A stretch of 20,733 nucleotides of DNA from Phocaeicola_A sp963624095 (GCA_963624095.1 CAVFNZ010000032.1:1-20733); one strand, 5' to 3'. Shown: positions 7,617-16,012, counted from the first letter of the stretch. The notes: a model not told the origin generated them from the sequence alone. Program-made: numbers and translations.

Positions 7617-9542
7617 TCACCTGCTCTCTTCCGGGACAGGACTGATTCGGTGAGACTGACCCGTTTGGTCGTTGTTCCGCTTGTCCAAATCAGTATATAG
7701 TTCTTGGAGGAAGGCCTTCGCCTTGACAACCAAGCTGTCGGCATCAGAACCTTGTGAGACGGCTGTAGACCTGGCGATGTTGTCGTAGTAGACAAAGTTG
7801 CCATCCGTCGCCATACCCATGGCATCGGGTGTGGAGAAGAAGGCGAAATGAGGTGCTTCAACGTCGAGCAGGTCTTTGGAATAGCGGAACTCTTGATGGT
7901 CAATGCCCAACAGACCGAGCACAGTGGCACAGATGTCTATCTGCGAACCGTAGACCGGAATCCGCCGAGCCTCCTTCACGGCACCACCTGTCATGACGAG
8001 CGGAATTTGGTAGCGCCACTCTTGCATGTTGTCCAATTGGCGCGGATAGGCTCCAAGATGGTCGGGAACAAGCACCACGAGGGTGTTCTCCCAACAAGGG
8101 AGCTTACGCAGTTGTTCAACGAAAGTCCACAGACAATGGTCAGCATACGAGAAAGCGTTCAGGATGGGGTCGTCCAGTTTCTCGTAGTCAGGGACATCAA
8201 AAGGCTCGTGACTACTGCCGGAAAGAATGGCCTTGAAGAAAGGTTCCTTCATCGTCGCGGACTCGGCTTTCAGCTCTTCCAGCACACGTTCGTAGAGCGG
8301 ACCGTCCGCCACGCCCCACTTGCCGGTGACGTATTTACCGGCAAAGTCGCGCTGGTCCGTCACCCGAGCGAAGCCCGTGCCTATGAGAAAAGATCGCATA
8401 TTGCTGAAGTCAGCGTCACCCCCATAATAGAAATGGGTATCGTAACCCTGCTTACGCAGCGCACCGGCCAACGAGGGGAGGGAGTTGCTGACTCGCGGTC
8501 GGTCCATCACGCTCATGGTGGGTTGCGCCGGCAAGCCGCCCAACACGGAGACCAACGCACGGTCGGTTCGGAAGCTGTTGGCATAGAAATTGGTGAAGTA
8601 GAGTCCCTCGCGAGTGTATTCCTCCAGATGAGGGACAACGCCATGGACGTGACCGCTCTCTTCCATTATATATTTGGAGAAGCTCTCCAGACAAATCAGT
8701 ACCACGTTGTAGTCGTGACGTTCCGCATCGGGACGCAAGGCGACGCGAGTCATCTCACGGAACAGTCGCTGAGCCTCAGCATCGGTCATGAACCGATAGC
8801 GCGACCCAATCTCCTCGTGATGAAGAGCTGACTCAAAGAGACTGAACATCGGGTTCACGGCAGCATGGTTCAACCGCGGATTGGGTGAATAGTATACTGT
8901 CCCCGTATGGTTTACACCCGTAGCGAACCCGCCCCGGATAGGGATTATCAGCGCAGAAGTAAGCAAGAGTAGCGACACCGTCGCAAGACTCTTCCGTTTG
9001 ACGGAAGTCCGGTTAGCGGAAGTTTGTTTACCAACGTCCTGCCTCGATTGAAAGGCACACTTTCCTATCCTGTCGAATAACAAGTAAACACAGCTCGTCA
9101 ACGCAAGGATGAGCAAGGAGAAACCCGTCAGTTGCCAAGCGTTCACACTAGCCACAGCATCGGCAGGTGATGTCTTCAGATAAAGCAACGGTGTGTCGTC
9201 CAGCGGAAAGCCCCAATAGCCATAGAGAACGATGTTGGCGATGAAGACGATGGACACCAGGAGGGCGGTGACAGCAAACCACATGCGCCAAACGATTCGC
9301 ACGACTTGGTGCTTGCACCAAACGGCAACGATGAGTATCAAGGCGGGCAATGCACTGAAATAGCCGGCGATGGCCAAGTCGAGCCGCAGTCCATGCCTCA
9401 TCACGGCGAAGTAGTCACCCACACCCAAGTCGGGAATCAAGTCGCTGTACACTCCGAGAAAGAAGAGCTTGCTCAGCGTACCCAACAACGTCCACGCCAC
9501 AAACACCTTTAGGAATACAATCAGTTGCTTCATCTCATTCAT
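7617..9542 (-). CDS. LtaS/MdoB-like membrane sulfatase-family transferase
   Basis: This 641-residue inner-membrane protein has about five N-terminal hydrophobic segments (roughly 7-30, 57-77, 85-109, 138-157 and 186-203). An extracytoplasmic alkaline-phosphatase-fold (sulfatase) domain follows from about 275. Visible candidate active-site residues are E286 in CLESFSK (metal), T326 in NSFRTDR (nucleophile position), H445 in SSHEPFD, and D494-H495 in PDHLGAYP (metal). This is the arrangement of LTA synthase, MdoB and related phosphoglycerol or phosphoethanolamine transferases. Gram-negative Bacteroidetes lack classical lipoteichoic acid, so modification of another periplasmic or outer-membrane glycan or lipid is the likelier role; that is inference. 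The gene is first in a probable operon with the radical SAM gene. A second ATG at 9533 is an equally plausible start. Confidence 0.88.
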   Translation of the reverse strand: MNEMKQLIVFLKVFVAWTLLGTLSKLFFLGVYSDLIPDLGVGDYFAVMRHGLRLDLAIAGYFSALPALILIVAVWCKHQVVRIVWRMWFAVTALLVSIVFIANIVLYGYWGFPLDDTPLLYLKTSPADAVASVNAWQLTGFSLLILALTSCVYLLFDRIGKCAFQSRQDVGKQTSANRTSVKRKSLATVSLLLLTSALIIPIRGGFATGVNHTGTVYYSPNPRLNHAAVNPMFSLFESALHHEEIGSRYRFMTDAEAQRLFREMTRVALRPDAERHDYNVVLICLESFSKYIMEESGHVHGVVPHLEEYTREGLYFTNFYANSFRTDRALVSVLGGLPAQPTMSVMDRPRVSNSLPSLAGALRKQGYDTHFYYGGDADFSNMRSFLIGTGFARVTDQRDFAGKYVTGKWGVADGPLYERVLEELKAESATMKEPFFKAILSGSSHEPFDVPDYEKLDDPILNAFSYADHCLWTFVEQLRKLPCWENTLVVLVPDHLGAYPRQLDNMQEWRYQIPLVMTGGAVKEARRIPVYGSQIDICATVLGLLGIDHQEFRYSKDLLDVEAPHFAFFSTPDAMGMATDGNFVYYDNIARSTAVSQGSDADSLVVKAKAFLQELYTDLDKRNNDQTGQSHRISPVPEESR

Positions 9543-9562
9543 TCGTTTTTCTTAATCTTAGG

Positions 9563-9595
9563 CAAAGATAGCGCAAATCGAGTGCAGAATGTCAA
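9563..9595 (-). promoter_or_regulatory. Probable promoter for the LtaS-like gene
   Basis: On the minus strand TTG is followed by 22 nt and TATCTTTG. The -7 box ends about 20 nt before the start codon. The spacing is slightly longer than the usual 19-20 nt. Confidence 0.55.
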
Positions 9596-9651
9596 GCTCG
9601 CTTGAAATATTATGTTGAGACGCAGTCTATCTTATCCAAAGATAGCGCAAA
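9563..9651. repeat. Repeated 15-bp promoter-like box (two copies)
   Basis: The 15-mer CAAAGATAGCGCAAA occurs at 9563-9577 and again at 9637-9651, 74 bp apart and in the same orientation. Each copy contains a minus-strand TATCTTTG -7 box. The second copy is also half of a 7-bp inverted repeat (CTATCTT at 9627-9633, AAGATAG at 9639-9645). It may reflect tandem promoters or a shared regulator site between the divergent LtaS-like and DPP IV genes. Confidence 0.6.
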
Positions 9652-9657
9652 AAATAT

Positions 9658-9665
9658 TACTTTTG
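9658..9665 (+). promoter_or_regulatory. Probable -7 element for dipeptidyl peptidase IV
   Basis: TACTTTTG fits TAnnTTTG 27 nt before the DPP IV ATG. No good -33 TTTG is present at the expected distance, so activation by another factor is possible. Confidence 0.5.
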
Positions 9666-9692
9666 CATCAGTAACAAAAAGACCATTAGGAT

Positions 9693-11957
9693 ATGAAAAA
9701 ATCAATTCTTCTGTTGGCCGTGTGCCTGNNNNNNNNNNNNNNNNNNNNNNNNNNNNNNNNNNNNNNNNNNNNNNNNNNGCTCGCGGCCTCGCTGACGAGC
9801 CTCGCGGCGGACAAGCTGCAACTGAGAGACATCGCCAACGGAACTTACCGCTCGCAACGCATCTATGGCGTGAACCCGCTCAACGACGGCGAACACTATG
9901 CGCAAATCAGTGCCGACGGCAAACGCATCGTCACCTATTCGTTCCGCACGGGCAAAGAGGAAGGCGTGCTGTTCGACGCGGACAAAGCACGCAACCACAA
10001 GTTGGAGCGCATCGACGGATACATCCTGTCACCGGACGAGAGCCGCATCCTCATACAGACGGAGACAAAGGCGATTTACCGCCGTTCGTTCACCGCCCAG
10101 TACTACATCTACACGGTGAAGAACAACACGCTGGAGCCGCTCTCCGCCAACGGACCGCAACAGGTGCCGCTCTTCTCGCCGGACGGCAACAACATCGCCT
10201 TCGTGCGCGACAACAACCTCTTCCTGGTGAAGCTGCTCTTCAACAACAGCGAGTCGCAAGTGACCACGGACGGGAAGTTCAACGAGGTGCTCAACGGCAT
10301 CCCCGACTGGGTCAACGAGGAGGAGTTCGGCTACAACCGGGCGTTCGACTTCAGTGCGGACAGCAAGATGATCGCCTTCATCCGCTTCGACGAGACACAG
10401 GTGCCGATGTTCTCCTTCCCCTTATATAAAGGTATGGCTCCGGCACTAACGCAGTTCGACGACTATCCGGGTGCCTACAGCTACAAATACCCCATCGCCG
10501 GACAACGCAACGCCTCCGTCACGGTGCACACGTTCGACATCAAGAGCAAGGTGACGCGCAAGATGGACCTGCCGTTGGATGCCGATGGCTACATCCCGCG
10601 CATCAAGTTCACGTCCGACCCCGAGAAGCTGGCCATCCTGACGCTCAACCGCCATCAGAACCGCTTCGACATCTACATGGCCAATCCACGCTCCACCCTC
10701 TGCAAGCTCATCGTGCGCGACGAGGCTCCGCAGTACGTCAAGGAACAAGCCTACGACGGCATCCGGTTCTTCACCAACCACTTCGTGCTACAGAGCGAGC
10801 GCGACGGATTCAACCACCTCTACCTCTACACGCTCACCGGCACCCTGGTGAAACAGATTACCAAGGGCGACTACGAGGTGACGACCTTCATCGGATGGGA
10901 CGAGGCCACGAACACCTTCTACTACGAGAGCAATGAGGGCAGTCCGCTACGCAACGCCGCCTACAAGGTGGACGCCAAGGGACGGAAGACCAAACTGACG
11001 CGACAGGAGGGTTCCAACCATACGACTTTCAGCAAGAACTTCCGCTACTTCATGAACACCTTCACCAACCTCGACACACCGCCCGTCTACACGCTGAACG
11101 ACAACACGGGCAAGCCGCTCACCACGCTGGTGGACAACCACGAAGTGCTTCAGAAGCGAAGCCAACTGTCCCTTGCACGGAAAGAGTTGTTCCAGTTCAC
11201 CACGTCGGACGGCACGCGGCTGAACGGATGGATGGTGAAGCCTGCGGACTTCAACGCCAACCGGAAGTATCCGGTCGTGATGTACCAATATAGCGGACCG
11301 GGTTCGCAACAGGTGCTCGACAATTGGAGTCTCGGCCTGTGTGGCGAGGGAGCTATTTGGGAGTCGTACCTGGCACAGGAAGGTTTCATCGTGGTCTGTG
11401 TGGACGGACGCGGAACGGGCGGCCGTGGCGCGGCTTTCGAGAAGTGTACCTACATGCGCATCGGTGTCAAGGAGGCACAGGACCAGGTGGAGGCAACGAA
11501 GTATTTGGGCACGCTCCCCTACGTCAACCCGTCCGCCATCGGCATTTGGGGATGGAGCTACGGAGGCTACAACACGCTGATGTCCATGAGCGAGGGCACG
11601 CCCGTGTTCGCTTGCGGCATTGCCGTTGCACCGCCTACCGACTGGCGGTTCTACGACACCGTGTACACGGAGCGTTTCATGCGCACGCCCAAGGAGAACG
11701 CTGAAGGCTACGCGGCTTCGTCGCCCATGAACCGCATCGACAAGCTCCACGGCGACCTGTTGCTGGTTCACGGCATGGCGGACGACAACGTCCACTTCCG
11801 CAACACGGCGGAGTATAGCGAGGCTCTCGTACAGGCCGGCGTGCAGTTCCGCACGCAGATTTACACCAACCGCAACCATAGCATCTACGGTGGCAACACG
11901 CGGCTGCACCTCTACACGCTCCTCACCAACTACTTCAAGGAGCACTTGATGAAGTAA
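9693..11957 (+). CDS. Dipeptidyl peptidase IV (S9B family)
   Basis: This exported serine exopeptidase releases X-Pro or X-Ala dipeptides from peptide N-termini. The N-terminus MKKSILLLAVCL begins a signal peptide that is interrupted by 50 Ns, and the sequence resumes as LAASLTSLAADK. With the Ns counted it is 754 codons. The beta-propeller domain carries the substrate-anchoring double-glutamate segment DWVNEEEFG. The C-terminal alpha/beta hydrolase domain has GWSYGG with nucleophile S622, ADDNVHF with D697, and NRNHSIYGG with H729; the spacings (75 and 32) closely match mammalian DPP IV. The gene appears catalytically intact. It stands alone, divergent from the LtaS-like gene, and ends at a strong hairpin. 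Expected role is periplasmic or surface peptide degradation; in related oral and gut Bacteroidales this enzyme can also process host peptides. Confidence 0.94.
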   Translation: MKKSILLLAVCLXXXXXXXXXXXXXXXXXLAASLTSLAADKLQLRDIANGTYRSQRIYGVNPLNDGEHYAQISADGKRIVTYSFRTGKEEGVLFDADKARNHKLERIDGYILSPDESRILIQTETKAIYRRSFTAQYYIYTVKNNTLEPLSANGPQQVPLFSPDGNNIAFVRDNNLFLVKLLFNNSESQVTTDGKFNEVLNGIPDWVNEEEFGYNRAFDFSADSKMIAFIRFDETQVPMFSFPLYKGMAPALTQFDDYPGAYSYKYPIAGQRNASVTVHTFDIKSKVTRKMDLPLDADGYIPRIKFTSDPEKLAILTLNRHQNRFDIYMANPRSTLCKLIVRDEAPQYVKEQAYDGIRFFTNHFVLQSERDGFNHLYLYTLTGTLVKQITKGDYEVTTFIGWDEATNTFYYESNEGSPLRNAAYKVDAKGRKTKLTRQEGSNHTTFSKNFRYFMNTFTNLDTPPVYTLNDNTGKPLTTLVDNHEVLQKRSQLSLARKELFQFTTSDGTRLNGWMVKPADFNANRKYPVVMYQYSGPGSQQVLDNWSLGLCGEGAIWESYLAQEGFIVVCVDGRGTGGRGAAFEKCTYMRIGVKEAQDQVEATKYLGTLPYVNPSAIGIWGWSYGGYNTLMSMSEGTPVFACGIAVAPPTDWRFYDTVYTERFMRTPKENAEGYAASSPMNRIDKLHGDLLLVHGMADDNVHFRNTAEYSEALVQAGVQFRTQIYTNRNHSIYGGNTRLHLYTLLTNYFKEHLMK
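9729..9778. other. Assembly gap of exactly 50 Ns
   Basis: The run of 50 undetermined bases falls in the hydrophobic core of the DPP IV signal peptide. A round 50 is usually a placeholder. The flanking codons read AVCL before and LAASLTSLAADK after, which together already make a normal-length signal peptide, so the real missing sequence may be close to zero. Confidence 0.95.
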
Positions 11958-11980
11958 GCGACCGATTCGTTCAGATACTT

Positions 11981-12014
11981 AGAAGGGCTGCTTCCGTAGG
12001 GAAGCAGCCCTTCT
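11981..12014. terminator. Bidirectional terminator between DPP IV and acyl-CoA dehydrogenase
   Basis: A perfect 15-bp inverted repeat (AGAAGGGCTGCTTCC and its complement) surrounds a GTAG loop. It sits between two convergent genes, 23 nt after the DPP IV stop and 28 nt before the acyl-CoA dehydrogenase stop. The T-tract is short on both sides, but the stem is strong and likely serves both transcripts. Confidence 0.85.
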
Positions 12015-12042
12015 GTTATATACTCGAAAAGCAATCGATACC

Positions 12043-13749
12043 TTATCGGCGATAGTCGCTCAAGCTCTCGGCGTTCATCTTGCGGATGAAGTTGAAGTGC
12101 TTCTCCACCTCGGCCTCAGCGTAGTTGACGTAGATGCGGGCGGACTTGCTGAACATCTCGGGTGCGTTGGTGGCATCCTGGATAATCAGGTGCGACATGA
12201 CGCAGACGGCAGCCATCTCATAGAGCTTGCGGGCTACAAAGTCGAGCAGCTCCTGGTTCTGGGCTTCCTTCACCTGGTTGGTGCAAGCCTCGAACTTGGC
12301 GGTCATCTCCTTCACGCGGTCCATCAGCGGTTGCATTTCCTCGCTGCAGGGAACCTGCTCGAAGTTGTGCAACGTGGCGGCGTAAGAGCCGTTGGTCACG
12401 TAACGGATGGCTGCTACGGTCTGCAACTGCGTCGTTCCTTCGTAGATGGAGGTGATGCGGGCATCGCGGTAGATGCGCTGGCAAGCGTACTCCAACATAA
12501 AGCCGGAACCGCCGTGAATCTGGATGCAGTCGTAAGCGTTTTGGTTAGCGTACTCGGAGTTCATACCCTTTGCCAACGGAGTGAAGGCATCGGCCAACTT
12601 GGCGTAGGTCTTCTGCTCCTGACGCTCCTCGGGCGTGAGCTTGCGCTCGCGGGCGATGTCGTCCAGGGCTTTGTAGATGTCCACGTAACGTGAGGTTTGA
12701 TAGAGCAGCGCACGACCGGCATCAAGCTTGGCCTTCATCAGCGAGAGCATGTCGTAGACAGCGGGGAACTCGATGATGGCCTTGCCAAACTGCTTACGGT
12801 CCTTGGCGTAAGCCAGACCTTCGTTGTAGGCCGCCTGTGACAGACCTACGGACTGGGCGGCGATTCCCAAACGGGCACCGTTCATCAACGCCATCACGTA
12901 TTTGATAAGTCCCAGCTTGCGGTCGCCGCAAAGCTCGGCCTTGGCGTTCTTGTAGACCAACTCGCAGGTAGGAGAACCGTGGATACCGAGTTTGTTCTCG
13001 ATACGGCGCACGTTGACACCGCCCTGATTCTTGTCGTAGATGAACATGGAGAGTCCGCGTCCGTCGTGTGTACCCTCTTCGGAACGGGCGAGCACGAGGT
13101 GGATGTCCGCGTCACCGTTGGTGATGAATCGCTTCACACCGTTCAGTCGCCAGCAATTCTCCTTCTCGTCGAAGGTAGCCTTCAGCATCACGCTCTGCAG
13201 GTCGGAACCGGCATCCGGCTCGGTCAAGTCCATGGACATGGTCTCACCGGCGCAAACGCGCGGGATGAAACGGCTGTGCTGGTCCTCGTTACCGAATTCA
13301 TAGAGTGTCTCGATGCAGTCCTGCAACGACCAGATGTTACCGAATCCGGCATCGGCGGCAGCCACCACCTCGGCGCACATGGTGTACGGCGTGATGGGGA
13401 AGTTGAGTCCGCCAAAGCGGCGCGGCATGGTCATGCCGTTGAGTCCGGCCTTCACCATGGCATCGAGGTTCTGCACCGTACCGGAAGCGTACTGCACGCG
13501 TCCGTTGGCGCAGTGAGGGCCTTCGGCATCGACACCCTCGGCGTTGGGGGCGATGATTTCGCCGCTTATCTCACCGGTAATCTCCAGTACCTTATCGTAG
13601 GAGTCCATCGCGTCCTCGAAGTCCACGGGGGCGTAGTCGAACTCGTCCTTATCTCTGTATTCGCGCTCTTTCAGTTCGCAGATGCGCTTCATCATCGGAT
13701 TGTTCAAGTGATACTTGAGTTCCGGTATGTCTTTATAAAAGTTTGCCAT
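12043..13749 (-). CDS. Acyl-CoA dehydrogenase (butyryl-CoA dehydrogenase-like)
   Basis: This soluble flavoenzyme of 568 residues oxidises acyl-CoA, or reduces enoyl-CoA in fermentation, with FAD and passes electrons to or from the EtfAB encoded just upstream. Motifs seen are MDLTEPDAGSDLQ at 173-185 (FAD/substrate loop), GARLGIAAQ at 291-299, the dimer-contact DRKQFGK around 317-323, IHGGSGFMLE at 411-420 and SIYEGTTQLQ at 434-443. E437 is at the place of the catalytic base of short- and medium-chain enzymes. At 568 residues it is much longer than the ~380-residue canonical family; residues from about 455 onward add an alpha-helical C-terminal domain known in longer homologues. It is third in the etfB-etfA-acd operon, 15 nt after etfA. 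Chain-length specificity cannot be read from sequence. Confidence 0.93.
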   Translation of the reverse strand: MANFYKDIPELKYHLNNPMMKRICELKEREYRDKDEFDYAPVDFEDAMDSYDKVLEITGEISGEIIAPNAEGVDAEGPHCANGRVQYASGTVQNLDAMVKAGLNGMTMPRRFGGLNFPITPYTMCAEVVAAADAGFGNIWSLQDCIETLYEFGNEDQHSRFIPRVCAGETMSMDLTEPDAGSDLQSVMLKATFDEKENCWRLNGVKRFITNGDADIHLVLARSEEGTHDGRGLSMFIYDKNQGGVNVRRIENKLGIHGSPTCELVYKNAKAELCGDRKLGLIKYVMALMNGARLGIAAQSVGLSQAAYNEGLAYAKDRKQFGKAIIEFPAVYDMLSLMKAKLDAGRALLYQTSRYVDIYKALDDIARERKLTPEERQEQKTYAKLADAFTPLAKGMNSEYANQNAYDCIQIHGGSGFMLEYACQRIYRDARITSIYEGTTQLQTVAAIRYVTNGSYAATLHNFEQVPCSEEMQPLMDRVKEMTAKFEACTNQVKEAQNQELLDFVARKLYEMAAVCVMSHLIIQDATNAPEMFSKSARIYVNYAEAEVEKHFNFIRKMNAESLSDYRR

Positions 13750-13764
13750 TTTCTTTAAACCAAA

Positions 13765-14784
13765 TTACTTGCTGTGAGACTTATAATACTTGATCATCTT
13801 GGGAACGACCTCCTCCACGTTGCCATTGATGACGTAGTCGGCGATGGTGTTGATCGGGGCGTTGGGGTCGTTGTTGATGGAGATGATGATTCCGCTCTCC
13901 TGCATGCCGGCAATGTGTTGGATTTGCCCACTGATGCCGCAGGCGATGTAGAGTTTCGGACGAACGGTGACACCGGTCTGGCCGATTTGGCGGTCGTGGT
14001 CAACGAAGCCAGCGTCCACAGCGGCACGACTGGCACCTACCTCCGCATGGAGTTCCTTGGCCAGTTCGAACAGCATGTCGAAACCCTCCTTGGAACCCAC
14101 GCCGTAGCCTCCGGCAACCACGATGGGCGCACCCTTGAGGTTGTGTTTGGCCTTTTCCACATGGCGGTCGATGACCTTCACCACATAGTCCGTCTCGGGC
14201 ACGTACTTGGCCACGTCGTGTTTCACCACCTGGCCTTTGTAGTTGGCGTCGAGTATTTCCTTTTTCATCACTCCCTCGCGCACGGTAGCCATCTGCGGGC
14301 GGTGTTCGGGGTTGACGATGGTAGCCACGATGTTGCCACCGAACGCGGGACGAATCTGGTAGAGCAGGTTCTCATAGGTCTTGCCGGCCTTCTTGTCCTC
14401 GTGCGAACCTATTTCGAGTGAGGTACAGTCGGCTGTCAGTCCACTCGTCAGGGCCGAAGAGACACGCGGGCCGAGGTCACGACCGATAACGGTAGCGCCC
14501 ATGAGGCAGATTTGCGGTTTCTCCTCCTTGAAGAGGTTAATCAGTATCGAAGCGTGGGGCAACGATGTGTAGGGGAACAAGCCCGGAGCGTCGAACACGT
14601 GAAGCACGTCCACTCCGTAGGGCATCACCTGCTTCTCTACTCCCTCCAGACCGTTTCCGGCGGCAATGGCTTCCAGTTGGCAACCTAACTGATTCGCTAA
14701 CTTACGGCCCTTGGTTAACAGTTCGAGACTTACGTCGGCAACCGTAGTGCCTTCAATCTCACAATATACAAATACGTTGTTCAT
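13765..14784 (-). CDS. etfA: Electron transfer flavoprotein alpha subunit
   Basis: This 339-residue cytoplasmic subunit pairs with EtfB to carry electrons between the acyl-CoA dehydrogenase and other redox partners. The C-terminal FAD-binding domain is clear: VGASRAAVDAGF at 249-260, then GQTGVTVRPKLYIACGISG at 268-286, QIQHIAGM at 287-294 and INNDPNAPI at 303-311. Here the expected conserved R, T, S and D residues are present. The N-terminal domain (1-200) has the usual ETF alpha/beta fold pattern. The start is 7 nt after the etfB stop, and 15 nt separate its stop from the dehydrogenase start, so the three genes form a tight operon. The gene appears full length with no anomalies. Confidence 0.96.
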   Translation of the reverse strand: MNNVFVYCEIEGTTVADVSLELLTKGRKLANQLGCQLEAIAAGNGLEGVEKQVMPYGVDVLHVFDAPGLFPYTSLPHASILINLFKEEKPQICLMGATVIGRDLGPRVSSALTSGLTADCTSLEIGSHEDKKAGKTYENLLYQIRPAFGGNIVATIVNPEHRPQMATVREGVMKKEILDANYKGQVVKHDVAKYVPETDYVVKVIDRHVEKAKHNLKGAPIVVAGGYGVGSKEGFDMLFELAKELHAEVGASRAAVDAGFVDHDRQIGQTGVTVRPKLYIACGISGQIQHIAGMQESGIIISINNDPNAPINTIADYVINGNVEEVVPKMIKYYKSHSK

Positions 14785-14791
14785 AATTCTT

Positions 14792-15679
14792 TTATCCGAT
14801 AGTGTGGTTAGCTAACAGTTCTACAATCAAATCTTCCACGTCCTTGTCCGAACCGGTCATCGTGCGGCTCTCCTTGGCCTGGAACACGATGTTCTGCACG
14901 GCTTTCACCTTGGTGGGCGAGCCTGACAGACCGCACTGCGCGAGGTCCGCCTCCACTTCGTCTGTTCCCCACTCCACGATGTTGAGGTAAGGATATTTCT
15001 CATAGAGGTCGGCATAGGGCAGCGCGTCACCGTCCTTGGTGATGGCGGCCTTCTCCTGCACGCCGAGGGCGCGTTTGTATTTCTGCACCAGCTTGGCGTT
15101 GCGCGGACGGCAGGGTGCTGCCGAGCCGTTGACGGTGATGACGATAGGCAGCGGACCTTCAACAGTCTCCACGCCTCCGTCGATGTGCCGCTTCACGGTG
15201 ACACGGCCGTCGGCCACTTTCAGTATCTCTTCGGCATAGGTAATCTGAGCCAGTCCCAGCTTCTCGGCCACCTGCGGTCCCACCTGGGCCGTATCTCCGT
15301 CGATGGCCTGACGGCCTCCGAGGATGATGTCATAGTCCTTAATCTTACGGATGGCTGTCGCCAGGGCGTACGAGGTCGCCAGCGTGTCGGCACCTGCGAA
15401 GTTGCGGCTTGTCAGCAGGTAGCCACCGTCGGCTCCGCGGAAGAGACCTTCCCTGATTATCTCGGCCGCTCTTCCCGGTCCCATGGTCAGCAACGTGACG
15501 GTAGAGCCCGGATATTGGTCTTTCAGGCGCAGGGCCTGTTCCAATGCGTTCAAATCCTCGGGATTGAATATCGCCGGCAGAGCGGCACGGTTCACCGTTC
15601 CCTCCGCAGTCATGGCATCCTTTCCCACATTTCTGGTATCGGGTACTTGTTTAGCCAATACAACAATTTTTAAACTCAT
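14792..15679 (-). CDS. etfB: Electron transfer flavoprotein beta subunit
   Basis: This 295-residue subunit is first in the operon. The N-terminus KIVVLAKQVPDTRNVG and NPEDLNALEQALRLKD at 39-54 are standard EtfB. The loop GGRQAIDGDTAQVGPQ at 121-136, preceded by GADTLATS at 96-103, resembles EtfB from anaerobes with Bcd-EtfAB complexes (such as Acidaminococcus and clostridia) more than the mitochondrial type. In those anaerobes the complex can bifurcate electrons from NADH to crotonyl-CoA and ferredoxin. Whether this one bifurcates is inference. The sequence from 190 to 295 is longer and more divergent than the roughly 255-residue mitochondrial subunit. Its leader and promoter lie upstream. 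Confidence 0.95.
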   Translation of the reverse strand: MSLKIVVLAKQVPDTRNVGKDAMTAEGTVNRAALPAIFNPEDLNALEQALRLKDQYPGSTVTLLTMGPGRAAEIIREGLFRGADGGYLLTSRNFAGADTLATSYALATAIRKIKDYDIILGGRQAIDGDTAQVGPQVAEKLGLAQITYAEEILKVADGRVTVKRHIDGGVETVEGPLPIVITVNGSAAPCRPRNAKLVQKYKRALGVQEKAAITKDGDALPYADLYEKYPYLNIVEWGTDEVEADLAQCGLSGSPTKVKAVQNIVFQAKESRTMTGSDKDVEDLIVELLANHTIG

Positions 15680-15719
15680 CTTCTTGTTTATTATAGATAT
15701 TAGTAATAGCGTGTTTCAG

Positions 15720-15776
15720 CTGTGTCCGTCGGCGCATCCCGCTGTCGCAGAGCCGCTAACAGATGCAAGGACACAG
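15720..15776 (-). promoter_or_regulatory. Structured 5' leader of the etf operon
   Basis: The roughly 110-nt leader contains a perfect 8-bp inverted repeat CTGTGTCC/GGACACAG enclosing a 41-nt segment. Inside it a second pair GCATC/GATGC can form, with a possible TGT/ACA pair deeper in. The nested pairs fold into one extended imperfect stem. I do not recognise it as a known riboswitch; a regulatory role is inference. Confidence 0.4.
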
Positions 15777-15798
15777 AGCCAATCGTACAAAATCGGGG

Positions 15799-15829
15799 CA
15801 AATTTACTCAAAAGCCTCTCTCTCTCAAA
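15799..15829 (-). promoter_or_regulatory. sigma-ABfr promoter of the etfB-etfA-acd operon
   Basis: The minus strand reads TTTG, 19 nt, then TAAATTTG, an exact consensus match. Transcription would begin about 115 nt before the etfB ATG, leaving a leader with inverted repeats. Confidence 0.75.
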
Positions 15830-15976
15830 AAGTTTTCCCGAAAAATAACAATTGACCACACTCTGTAAGCAGTTCTTTAAGCAGTTCGTGCCGCTCCCTA
15901 TGTGACGTTTGGTATAAATAATGTATAAGAGCTGTTAAAAATGATGGCGATTGGGTGACTGAACTCATTTTTGCGT

Positions 15977-15984
15977 TACTTTTG
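15977..15984 (+). promoter_or_regulatory. Probable -7 element for rsmI
   Basis: TACTTTTG fits TAnnTTTG and ends 28 nt before the ATG at 16013. A TTG at 15951-15953 is 23 nt upstream, longer than ideal spacing. The box overlaps a TTG-initiated in-frame extension from 15971, which is why the start is placed downstream. Confidence 0.55.
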
Positions 15985-16012
15985 CTCTGAATCTATAGCA
16001 GAAAGGCTGATT

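Noticed and set aside
10947..11945. A 332-codon minus-strand frame inside DPP IV
   Set aside because: It is antisense to the catalytic domain, which carries clear S/D/H motifs; no start region or domain supports the reverse reading.
12979..13758. A 259-codon plus-strand frame in the acyl-CoA dehydrogenase
   Set aside because: Shadow of the dehydrogenase coding strand; no recognisable features.
13774..14421. A 215-codon plus-strand frame in etfA
   Set aside because: Antisense to the conserved FAD-binding domain of EtfA.
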